Positions 45,610 to 53,801 of a stretch of 64,000 nt of DNA are shown piece by piece (position 1 is the stretch's first letter; each line of letters begins with the position of its first letter). The stretch lies in NCBI RefSeq assembly GCF_022808175.1, contig NZ_JALGBX010000005.1, forward strand, positions 336,379 through 400,378, written 5' to 3'. The DNA comes from Streptomyces sp. AP-93 (GTDB taxonomy: Bacteria > Actinomycetota > Actinomycetes > Streptomycetales > Streptomycetaceae). The notes beneath the pieces are model-generated. The model searched no databases, was not told where the DNA came from, and saw nothing but the letters and a program-made list of their open reading frames with translations. The translations under genes and the position numbers were made by a program.

Positions 45610-47384
45610 CGGGAAGAGCCGGTGGTGGAGACGCTCGCAGGTATCGATGCGCGTCGAGCCGAACCCGGCCGCAACACGGCCATTGCCTGCTGGAACGCCG
45701 ACACGATGCGTGCGTTCTCGGCCGTGTCCCTGACCGCGATGCGCACCGTGCGTCCTTGGTACTCGCAGGACATGGGCGACAGATCTCGCAGATAGACGTC
45801 GCTACGACGACACTCCTGCACCAGCTGCGCGGCGCTCGGGCCATCGGACGGCAACGTCACGGTGAGCCAGTTGGCCACCGCTTCCTCCACCGTCACGGTG
45901 TCATCCGCCCCGGCAAGATCGGCGGCCAGTTGCCGCCGCAGCGCATGGGTGCGAAGCCACCGGCTCCTGTAGTGCTCCGGGTCGCGCAGGGCGGCCACCG
46001 CGGCCATTTGCGCAGGGAGGCTCACCGACCAGGGCGGCGTGCGTCGGCGCAACTCCCTTGCGGTGGCCGGTTCGGCAACCAGGTATGCGGCCCGCATGCC
46101 GGACAGCGCATACATCTTGGAAAGGGAGCTGCAGACCACCACCCTCGGATCCGTCGCGGCAAGGTCGGCGAGCGACTCGCCCATGTCGACATAGCCGAGG
46201 TACGCCTCGTCGATCCACCAGCGGGTCCGCTCGGGCGCGGCGGCGATCAGAGAGCGCAGTTCAGCGGCAGGGGCATGGCGCCCGGTCGGGTTGTTCGGGT
46301 TGACCACTACGACGAGGTCGTAGCGGCCGTCCTGGACAGCAGCGGACAGCTGGTCCCTATCGATTCGCCAGCCGTCGTCGCGACGCAACCGGAACCGGCT
46401 CACCCGGCATCCGATCACCCGCTCCGTGACATGGGCGTACTCGCCGTAGCCCGGGTCCAGCAGGAGCACCCTGCTCTGTGGGGTGAGCCACTGACCGAAG
46501 GCCCTGAAGATCAGGTCGGACGAGCCGGCTCCGGGTACGAGTGCCTCCACCGGTAGTGCCCGCACCCGGGCGATCTCCGCCAGCAGGCCCTCGGCGCCGG
46601 TCGGCGGCGAGGTCCGGGCGGCCCACTCGAGATCGTCCGCGAGCACCGCCCGCACGCCAGGCGCCGGCGAGAACCACGCGTCCAGCACATCCGCCGCGAC
46701 CACCTGATGGCGGCGGTCCAGGTCATGGAAATCAGTACCGATGGCAGTGAACGAGACGCCTCCGTGCTCGCAACCGTCGGCGCGAGGCGCGAACGGTGCG
46801 TCCAGGCGCCAGTCCACCTGGGCTCGCAGACGGTTCAACGTCGCGCGATGGCGGTCCATCGCAACCCTCGTCAGCTCGGTGACGCTGCCGGTCAGCACCT
46901 CGAACGTCAACGCTCCACTGCGAACGGTGTGCCCGACAGGCTGCAGCCCGGCGGCCAGATACATGGCGAGCAGCTCGGTGCGCCCCATCGCCACCACCCG
47001 ACGGCCACCCCGGGAAGCGATCCAGCGCAGCGCCGCATACATCAGCAGCGGCGCCGCCGCGGAGGCCCGCCAGCGGGGCTCGACGGTGAGAATGCGCACT
47101 TCGAACAGATCGTCCTCATCCAGCAGCGGCAGCTCTCCGCGGGATACGTACTTGTCCAGCGCGTACCGCTTCAACCAGGGCGGGGTCAGGCTGATGAACC
47201 CTATTCGGACCTCGCCGCGTGCCGCGACCAGATATACGTTGTCGCCGTCCAGCCCATCGCGAAGCCGCCCGGCCGAGTTGGGCGCATGCTGGCCGAGCTC
47301 TTGCGCGTACACCCGGTGACGCAATGCGTGGATCCAGTCGAGATCCTCGGGAGTGGCGGCGCGCAGCTGCAGGTTTCGTTCCAT
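45606..47384 (-). CDS. GNAT/N-acyltransferase-like domain fused to class I/II aminotransferase
   Basis: This protein of about 592 residues has two enzymes in one chain. Residues 1-195 form a GNAT-fold domain (ALRHRVYAQELGQHAPNSAG, DLFEVRILTVEPRWRASAAA) that resembles N-acyl amino acid synthase/autoinducer-synthase folds. From about residue 230 a PLP-dependent fold-type I aminotransferase of the HisC/Cobyric-decarboxylase type follows: LVPGAGSSDLIFRAFGQ, VVVNPNNPTGRHAP and the PLP lysine in SSLSKMYALSGMRAAYLV. ATG 47384 has GAGGA just upstream; ATG 47399 is 15 bp further with no ribosome site. First gene of a coupled operon with the CdsA-like and VanX-like genes. Confidence 0.87.
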   Translation of the reverse strand: MERNLQLRAATPEDLDWIHALRHRVYAQELGQHAPNSAGRLRDGLDGDNVYLVAARGEVRIGFISLTPPWLKRYALDKYVSRGELPLLDEDDLFEVRILTVEPRWRASAAAPLLMYAALRWIASRGGRRVVAMGRTELLAMYLAAGLQPVGHTVRSGALTFEVLTGSVTELTRVAMDRHRATLNRLRAQVDWRLDAPFAPRADGCEHGGVSFTAIGTDFHDLDRRHQVVAADVLDAWFSPAPGVRAVLADDLEWAARTSPPTGAEGLLAEIARVRALPVEALVPGAGSSDLIFRAFGQWLTPQSRVLLLDPGYGEYAHVTERVIGCRVSRFRLRRDDGWRIDRDQLSAAVQDGRYDLVVVVNPNNPTGRHAPAAELRSLIAAAPERTRWWIDEAYLGYVDMGESLADLAATDPRVVVCSSLSKMYALSGMRAAYLVAEPATARELRRRTPPWSVSLPAQMAAVAALRDPEHYRSRWLRTHALRRQLAADLAGADDTVTVEEAVANWLTVTLPSDGPSAAQLVQECRRSDVYLRDLSPMSCEYQGRTVRIAVRDTAENARIVSAFQQAMAVLRPGSARRASIPASVSTTGSSR

Positions 47385-47528
47385 CAGTTCCTCATCCATC
47401 GGTTTGGGTTGAATCCTGCGCTGCGCATGTCTGCCGTGTCAGAGCTGCCCAGCCCACCCGACCTGGGTACGGGTACTCATGTGCCCCGGCTCCGAGCGTG
47501 CAACATTCCACGGAGGGGGTGGCCGGCA

Positions 47529-47548
47529 CCGCCCCACGTAGGGGGCGG
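47529..47548. terminator. Hairpin downstream of FG-GAP remnant
   Basis: CCGCCCC, a 6-nt loop and GGGGCGG form a 7-bp stem just after the stop of the FG-GAP fragment on the minus strand. Confidence 0.55.
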
Positions 47549-47562
47549 CCGACATCGCGCCC

Positions 47563-47950
47563 CTACAGGAGGTTGTAGACCTGGAACCCGGCTTCCGCGC
47601 GACGAGATCGGTCCTGCCGTCCGCGTCCAGATCACCGACCGACACCAGCCGGTCGTAGATGTTCCACCCCGCCCCGACCTTCGTCCGCGGCGCGAAGGGG
47701 ACCGAGTGGTTGCCGGTACCCACGTACAGCCACAGCACACCGGAGGTGTCCCGGGCGACGATGTCGGCCTTGCCGTCACCGGTCAGGTCGCCCTGCCCGG
47801 CGATCTGGGAGTACTGCCCCCAGCCGGCGCCGAGCCGGACCCGGGCCGTGAGCGACCCGTCCGGGTAGGCCAGGTACTCCCACAGCACCCCCGCGTTGTC
47901 GACACCGAGCAGATCGGCTTCCTTCGCCCCGCCGAGTCCGGACCGCGGGG
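47563..47950 (-). pseudogene. 3' fragment of an FG-GAP (VCBS) repeat protein
   Basis: The minus strand encodes GGAKEADLLGVDNAGVLWEY, then FG-GAP units such as GQGDLTGDGKADIVARDTSG and VSVGDLDADGRTDLVA. These match the repeats of the two neighbouring intact paralogues but in a different frame from the end of the gene at 47963. Near 47600 a one-base shift separates this frame from a normal-looking end GFQVYNLL and stop at 47563-47565. There is no start codon or signal peptide. It is the left-over C-terminus of a third paralogue. Confidence 0.75.
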
Positions 47951-47962
47951 GTGTACGGGGCG

Positions 47963-50167
47963 TCAGGCGACGTGATGTCCCGCATCGCCGACGTGCGGCA
48001 GCGAGGCCGACTGCCTCGCCCGCAGCGGAGCCCGCCAGTCGCCGGTGCCCCGGTAGAGGTATCCGGCGGTCGGGCCGAGCGCCACCAGGTCCGGGCGGCC
48101 GTCGCGGTCTGCGTCGCCGATGGCGACGAGGTGCTTGTACGGGCCCCAGCCCGCGCCGATCCGCGTCGGCGCCGCGAACGTGCCGTCGCCCCTGCCCAGG
48201 TACAGCCACAGGACCCCGGCCTTGTCCCGGGCCAGCAGATCGCCCGCCGGGCCGCCCGCGACGTTCCCGACGGCCGTGAGCTCGTCGAAGGTCTGCCAGC
48301 CGCCGCCGAGCTTCGTACGGGCGGCGAACGGGGCGGCGGCCGAGCCGGTGCCCTTGTAGTACCAGAGCGTGCCGGCCTTGTCGGCGGCGAGCAGGTCGGG
48401 GCGCCCGTCCCCGTTCAAGTCGCTGCCCGCGGCGATCCGGTCGTAGATGTTCCAGCCGCCGCCGACCTTCGTACGCGCCGCGAATCCGCCCCGGCCGTTC
48501 CCCCGGTAGAGCCAGAGCACACCGGCCTTGTCTCGGGCCACGAGGTCGCCGACCGCCGTCCCGCCCACGTTCCCCGTCGCCTCGATCCGGTCGTAGACGT
48601 TCCAGCCCGAGCCGATCAGCCGACGTGACTGGGCCGTCAACTGGCCGAACTCCTTGTAGTACGCGGTGTCGCTCAGCCACAGCCGGCCGGCGGCGTCCCG
48701 GTCGATCAGGTCCGGGCTGCCGTTGTCGTCGAAGTCGTGCGGCACGGTCTTGCGGGCGACCTGGAAGGTGCCCGACGCGGAGGTGGACGGACCGATGCCG
48801 TTGGTCGGCGCCGCCGTCATCTCCCACGTGTACGCGCCGTTGTAGGCGCTGGTGAAGTCCGCCCCGATCGTGCCGTCCCAGGCGAACGTCACCGTCGGGC
48901 TGTGCGGGTGGGTGACGCTGAACTCCCGGGTCTTCCCGGTCCGGTCGTGCCGCAGGGTGACCTTCACTGCCACGCTGTGCCGGGACAGCTGCCAACTGAG
49001 GTCCGCCTTCCCGCCGTTCTCGTCGAGGTTGACGACGGCGGGGACGCTGTTGCGCTCGATGACGACACGGGTCGGCTCGCCGGTGCTCGCCACCATGCTG
49101 ACGACCGGGGCGGCGCCGCCCGCGCCGGGCGCGAGCCGGTACAGGCCCTCGCCCAGGCCGATGGTCCCGCCCCGCGCGTACAGGCCGTCGGGGGCCGCCG
49201 CGAGCGAGGTGAGGTGGTCGAGCAGCTTCACCTTCGCCTTCGTCGCCGGATCGTAGGCGGTCAGGGCGTACAGCGGATTGCTCACACCGTCGGAGATGCC
49301 GCCCGCCTCGCCGTACACCACCCAGCCGCCGACCAGGCCGATCCGCAGGTCGCTCGACCATGCCTTCGCGAGCGGGACCTGCTCGACCGTGCCCGCCGAC
49401 CGGTCCAGCAGGAACAGCGACGGACTCTCCGTCCCGGCCCCCTCCGTCCAAACGACGTGCGTCTGCGAAACGGCCATGGCAGCACCGGAGGAACCCGCGG
49501 TCCGCGCCCGGATCCCGCCGACGGTGCCGGTGGCGAGGTCGACCAGCCCCCACTTCGCGACCGCGCCGTCGTCGAACGTCACCACGGCGTCCTCCGGGGT
49601 GCCGGGGGAGACGGAGACGGCGCTCGCGCCGGCCGGCAGCCCGGTAACGGCCACCGTGCCGCCCTCCGTGGCGTGCCGGTGCATCCGCACCTTCGTACCG
49701 TCGCCGGTCCTGGTGAAGACGGCGTAGCCCGCCGACCCGAGGTACGCGGCGCCGTCGGTCAGCCCCACCGGGACGTCCAGCGAGGACATCGTCGACAGGT
49801 TCCGCGACGTCACCTGGTGGTTCCCGGGGAAGACCAGATAGTCCGCGGTCCGCGAGGACCGCAGCACGGTCCTGGCCCCGTACCCCTGCGAGGACCCGTC
49901 GGAATACCGGGTCCAGCGCTTCTCCGTACCCCTCTCCGGCCGCGACAGGAAACCGGTCAGCCCGGCCTCCGTCACCTCCGAGCCCTTGGGGAAGGGCATC
50001 GGGTCCGACGCGGCGGCCACCCCGCGGTCCGCGCCACCGGCCGCATACGCGGTTTCCGCGGCATACGGGGAACCGGCGACGGGCCCGACCACGCTGAGCG
50101 TGACGGCGATGACGGTGGTGGTGGCGGCCAACAGCAGCAGGCGCCGGGTCGATCGGGCTTGGAGCAC
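47963..50167 (-). CDS. Secreted FG-GAP/VCBS repeat protein, paralogue 1
   Basis: This 734-residue secreted protein starts at GTG 50167 (GAGGGAGAACC upstream) and has a signal peptide to about residue 32-45. Residues about 60-370 look like a beta-propeller of short repeats. A FlgD-like domain follows (VTFAWDGTIGADFTSAYNGA), then five FG-GAP units of about 50 residues (DRDAAGRLWLSD, GDLVARDKAGVLWLYRGNGR). These Asp-rich loops DLNGDGRPDLLA bind calcium in integrin-like folds. The function is probably adhesion or binding at the cell surface. It shares the same architecture with the divergent gene at 50452; the gap of 284 bp holds both promoters. Confidence 0.87.
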   Translation of the reverse strand: MLQARSTRRLLLLAATTTVIAVTLSVVGPVAGSPYAAETAYAAGGADRGVAAASDPMPFPKGSEVTEAGLTGFLSRPERGTEKRWTRYSDGSSQGYGARTVLRSSRTADYLVFPGNHQVTSRNLSTMSSLDVPVGLTDGAAYLGSAGYAVFTRTGDGTKVRMHRHATEGGTVAVTGLPAGASAVSVSPGTPEDAVVTFDDGAVAKWGLVDLATGTVGGIRARTAGSSGAAMAVSQTHVVWTEGAGTESPSLFLLDRSAGTVEQVPLAKAWSSDLRIGLVGGWVVYGEAGGISDGVSNPLYALTAYDPATKAKVKLLDHLTSLAAAPDGLYARGGTIGLGEGLYRLAPGAGGAAPVVSMVASTGEPTRVVIERNSVPAVVNLDENGGKADLSWQLSRHSVAVKVTLRHDRTGKTREFSVTHPHSPTVTFAWDGTIGADFTSAYNGAYTWEMTAAPTNGIGPSTSASGTFQVARKTVPHDFDDNGSPDLIDRDAAGRLWLSDTAYYKEFGQLTAQSRRLIGSGWNVYDRIEATGNVGGTAVGDLVARDKAGVLWLYRGNGRGGFAARTKVGGGWNIYDRIAAGSDLNGDGRPDLLAADKAGTLWYYKGTGSAAAPFAARTKLGGGWQTFDELTAVGNVAGGPAGDLLARDKAGVLWLYLGRGDGTFAAPTRIGAGWGPYKHLVAIGDADRDGRPDLVALGPTAGYLYRGTGDWRAPLRARQSASLPHVGDAGHHVA

Positions 50168-50451
50168 AGACGGTTCTCCCTCGAGTGCGCAAACGAATCA
50201 AGCGCACCAGGCGCCACAGAAGACGACCCACGACACCGCACAAGGGTTGTACGGGACCAGAAGAAGGCGGTTTGGGCCGCTGCGCGCCGAGCTTTTGGGC
50301 GGCCGATAGGGATGTGCCGACTGGTGGGCGGGACCACCACGCACAGCACTGGCGGACCCGGTGGTACGGTCCGCTCCTGCGATCAAGAACGCACGGACGT
50401 CAGCAGGGGGAACCCGCGTCCGGTCAAACCTTTTCAACTCGGGGGGCCCAT

Positions 50452-52674
50452 ATGCCGTACCGCCGCACGTCCCGGCGACTTGTCTCTCTCGCCGTCCTCA
50501 CCGCTCTCGCGGCCGCCGGTGGCCCGGTGGTCCTTCCCGCAGTCGCCGCGCCAGGGCAGACGGCCCAGGCTGCCGACGCCCCGGCGGCACTGCCGAGGGT
50601 TCCTGTGGATGCCCGGATAGTGAGCGGGGGACCAGGGGGCTTCCTGATGCGGGCGGACAGGGATGGCAAGGGGACCTGGACGCGCTACTCCGACGGCTCG
50701 GTCACGCCGATGGACTTCTCGGGGACCTCCGACCGAGAGGCCGGAGCCATGTCCGACACGGTGGTCGAGGCCAGCCAGCCGGTGCGGTTGCACCACATGG
50801 ACACGGGGACCACCAGCGAGGTGGACGTGTTCGGGATGGGGTACAACTACCTCGGCTCCGTAGGCACCACACTCATCGCTCTCGGGCCCCGACCCGGGAA
50901 GACCCCGCTGCTCCATCTGCTGAGTGACCCGCGGAAGGGGATGACGGACCGGCCGGTCAGCGGCCTGCCTCGCGACATTTTGTTTCTGAGTGACAGGGTC
51001 GTCGCGTACGCCGACGGGGCGTTCGTCCTCGAGTACAAGACCGGTGACAAGGAGGACCCGATCCTCCACCACGCGGTCGTCGACGTCGCTTCGGCGCGCA
51101 TCGTGCACACCTACCGGGTGTGGAGCTCCTGGGGCGACGTAGCCCTCTCCGGTACGCACATTGCCTGGATCGGATATGCCAACGGGGTGGACGGCAACGT
51201 CGTCCGCACCGCGAAGCGCGGCTCTTCGACCGTGTCCGTGACCAAGCTAGGGAGGATCGGCGACGGCCCGTTCCTCGGCCTGCTCGACGGCTGGTGGCTC
51301 GCCGGCCCGCAGCCGGACGAGGATGCCGATGACCACGCCCTGTACGCCCACCCCCTGGGCGGGGGCGCGCCGCGCAAGGTGCTGGACAGTGTGACCTCGC
51401 GTGCTCCGGGCCTGGCTCCGGGCGGGGCCCTGCTGGTGAAGGGAGGCACGGTCGCCCACCGTGACGGGCTCTACCGCATCACCCAGGGCTCCGACGGGCT
51501 CCCGCGCGCCGAGATCATCGCCACGGCAAAGCAGCCTACTCAGGTGACCCTCGTGCGCGAGGAGATACCCACCACCATCGACCTCGACCGCACCCCGTCC
51601 CTCAGCCTGAACTGGAAGCTGTCACGCGACAACGTCCGCACGAAGTTCGTCCTGCGAAACGTGAGAACCGGCCAGACGGGCACCTACGACGACACGGACA
51701 TTCTTCAGCCGGAGAAATCCGCAAGCGGATTCTTCGAATTCCACTGGGATGGACTGCTGCGTGACGGCACGTTGAATGCGCCGACTCCCAACGGGGAGTA
51801 CGAATGGAAGCTCACCGCCAGGCCGCGCGACGGCATCGGCCGCGACCTCGTCGTGAACGGCCAGTTCACGGTCACCCGGGCAGCGGCCCCACACGACCTG
51901 ACCGACGATGGCACGCCTGACCTCCTCACCCGCACCGCAGACGGGCACCTCATCAGCCAGAACACCCTCTACGACAATGGCGTGATATCCAGTTCGTCGG
52001 GTTACGAGACGGACCTCGGCAGCTTCTGGGGGAAGTACACCGCGCTCGTGGCCGCGGGGAATGCCGGCCGCTCCCAGCACGCCGACCTCCTGGCCCGTGA
52101 CGGGGAGGGCGTCCTGTGGCTGTATACCGGGAAGGGCGACGGCAAGTTCGCCGCCCGGAGCAAGGTCGGGGGCGGTTGGAACACGTACGACGAACTGACC
52201 GCGGGCGGCGATGTAACCGGCGACGGCAAAGCCGACCTCCTCGCCCGCGACAAGGACGGCGTGCTCTGGCTGTACCGGGGCACCGGCGCGCCGGACGCCC
52301 CGTACGCGACCCGCAAACGGATCGGCTCCGGCTGGAACCAATACAACGCGCTGGTTTCGGCGGGGAACATCGCCGGCGGCGCGGCGGGCGACCTCCTCGC
52401 ACGCGACAAGGCCGGCGTGCTGTGGCTCTACCGCGGACGCGGCGACGGGACGTTCGGCACGCGCGCCCGTATCGGGTCGGGCTGGGACAGGTACAAGGAC
52501 CTGGTGGCCTGGGGCGACGCCAACCGCGACGGGACCCCCGACCTCTACGCACGCGACAAGACGGGCAAGGGCTGGTTCTACCAGGGCACGGGAGACGCCA
52601 CGGCACCCTTCCGGAGCCGCAAAGCCCTGGACGGCCTCACGTACCACCCGCAGGAGTACACCGAGGTCCTGTGA
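50452..52674 (+). CDS. Secreted FG-GAP/VCBS repeat protein, paralogue 2
   Basis: This 740-residue protein starts at ATG 50452 with a GGGGGG ribosome site and has a signal peptide ending at about residue 40 (GPVVLPAVAAPGQTAQA). It has the same layout as the divergent neighbour: an N-terminal beta-rich region with TWTRYSDGSVTPMDFS, a FlgD-like FEFHWDGLLRDGTLNAPTPN, then FG-GAP units (GDVTGDGKADLLARDKDGVL, GDANRDGTPDLYARDKTGKG). The codon use is slightly less GC-biased than in its paralogue, especially in the first 400 codons, suggesting the two copies have different histories or ages. Confidence 0.88.
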   Translation: MPYRRTSRRLVSLAVLTALAAAGGPVVLPAVAAPGQTAQAADAPAALPRVPVDARIVSGGPGGFLMRADRDGKGTWTRYSDGSVTPMDFSGTSDREAGAMSDTVVEASQPVRLHHMDTGTTSEVDVFGMGYNYLGSVGTTLIALGPRPGKTPLLHLLSDPRKGMTDRPVSGLPRDILFLSDRVVAYADGAFVLEYKTGDKEDPILHHAVVDVASARIVHTYRVWSSWGDVALSGTHIAWIGYANGVDGNVVRTAKRGSSTVSVTKLGRIGDGPFLGLLDGWWLAGPQPDEDADDHALYAHPLGGGAPRKVLDSVTSRAPGLAPGGALLVKGGTVAHRDGLYRITQGSDGLPRAEIIATAKQPTQVTLVREEIPTTIDLDRTPSLSLNWKLSRDNVRTKFVLRNVRTGQTGTYDDTDILQPEKSASGFFEFHWDGLLRDGTLNAPTPNGEYEWKLTARPRDGIGRDLVVNGQFTVTRAAAPHDLTDDGTPDLLTRTADGHLISQNTLYDNGVISSSSGYETDLGSFWGKYTALVAAGNAGRSQHADLLARDGEGVLWLYTGKGDGKFAARSKVGGGWNTYDELTAGGDVTGDGKADLLARDKDGVLWLYRGTGAPDAPYATRKRIGSGWNQYNALVSAGNIAGGAAGDLLARDKAGVLWLYRGRGDGTFGTRARIGSGWDRYKDLVAWGDANRDGTPDLYARDKTGKGWFYQGTGDATAPFRSRKALDGLTYHPQEYTEVL

Positions 52675-52896
52675 CCCGGGCAGACCGGGGAAGGCGTCGC
52701 AGGGCCGCGACGACCGTTGGAGCCCGTACTGCTGACGAGGCCGGCCCGGATCGGGTTGGCGGCCCGCCCGCGGAGAACGGGAGGAGCTCGTCGCCGGTTT
52801 GCGGTCCATCCCCTGCCACAGCCGCCCGGACGGCGCACCGGGTGGAGTCGTCGCGGAGGACTTCGTTGGAGCCGGCCGGGAGCAGCAGCGGGGGCG

Positions 52897-53393
52897 CATG
52901 TCGCCCGCGGCGTCGGCGGGGACGAGGGCGGAGCTGTGGGTGCCGAGCGGATGTTCCCCCGGCGTGAGGATGCGGATCGCGCCCGGGGGCGGCAGCCCGC
53001 TGGACCCGGCATCGCGCAGCCGGGGAATGAGCCCCGCGCGCAGTAAGGACGACTTGCCGCTGCCGGAGTCGCCGAACACCGTGACGCCCCGGTGCCCGGT
53101 GCCCGGTGCCCGGTGGCGAGGACCGCGAGGTCGTCGACCAGCCGGTCGCGGCCGAAGAAGAGCGCGTGGTCGCCCGGCTCGAAGCGGGCCGGGCCCCGGT
53201 ACGGGGACGGCTCCTCGGCCCGCTCCCGCGCCCGGGCGGTGGTCAGCTCCTCGGACACCAGCCGCCGGCGTGCCTCCCGCTCGGCCGCGTTGCCCCCGCA
53301 GGCATTCACGTACGCCGGCACGACGGGCAGCGTCGGCAGCTGTTCGCCGCCGGCGGCACGGGAGAGCGTGGCGACCGCGTAGGGGCTACGGCG
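52897..53393 (-). pseudogene. nSTAND ATPase remnant (5' half)
   Basis: The minus strand encodes RRSPYAVATLSRAAGGEQLP and SPYRGPARFEPGDHALFFGR, then, in another frame, FGDSGSGKSSLLRAGLIPRL (Walker A) and RILTPGEHPLGTHSSALVPA. This is the same family as the gene at 58023. The frame break is caused by a 7-bp unit present three times (53091-53111): removing two copies restores GHRGVTVFGDSG. Homology stops after about 52897, before Walker B, and the first 30 residues are also missing. No start codon is found, so it cannot make a working protein. Confidence 0.8.
53091..53111. repeat. 7-bp tandem repeat x3 causing a frameshift
   Basis: Three perfect GGTGCCC units lie in the nSTAND remnant between the FFGRDR motif and Walker A. 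The intact paralogue has no such expansion. Two extra units add 14 bp and break the frame. Confidence 0.85.
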
Positions 53394-53680
53394 TGCGCAG
53401 CCGTCTCCCCGACCACCCGCCCGGTGCTGCCAAGAAGGACCCCACCGTGCCGACGAGCCGTGCCACAAGGCCGCTTCGCGCCGAGCCGGGCGCCGGGGGA
53501 TTGTTTCGCCGCTGGTGAGGGGCAGCGCAACAAACCCGCGACCCCGAAGGCTGGGAGCGCAACGCCGGACCGGGCCCTCGCCGGAGGTGCCCCGCCGGCA
53601 CGACCCGATCTCCCGAGGGGGACCCTTGCGACGATTAGCGATCTCTGCCGCGGCGGCGCTTTCCATGGCGCTTCTGTTCC

Positions 53681-53710
53681 CACAGCAGCCCACAGCAGCC
53701 CACGGCAGCC
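53681..53710. repeat. 10-bp tandem repeat x3 in signal peptide region
   Basis: CACAGCAGCC occurs twice and CACGGCAGCC once, in direct tandem. Ten is not a multiple of three, so each gain or loss changes the frame between signal peptide and mature protein. Two units would give an open frame. Confidence 0.9.
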
Positions 53711-53747
53711 GCGACGACCGACCAGAACCTGGCCGCCAGCGAGACCC

Positions 53748-53801
53748 GGGCAGCCGACCGGCCCCGGGCAGCCGACCGGCCCCAGGCAGCCGACCGGCCC
53801 C
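53748..53801. repeat. 18-bp in-frame tandem repeat x3
   Basis: Three near-identical 18-bp units (GGGCAGCCGACCGGCCCC type) encode RAADRP/QAADRP repeats just after the signal peptide of the YD-repeat/PLA2 gene. They keep frame. Confidence 0.85.

Noticed and set aside
47439..50243. Minus-strand open frame of 934 codons
   Set aside because: Most is a shadow of FG-GAP paralogue 1. Only its last part (47563-47950) encodes recognisable FG-GAP repeats, which I listed as a fragment.
51622..53079. Minus-strand open frame beginning with Walker A
   Set aside because: Only the first 61 codons match nSTAND proteins; the rest is antisense to FG-GAP paralogue 2.
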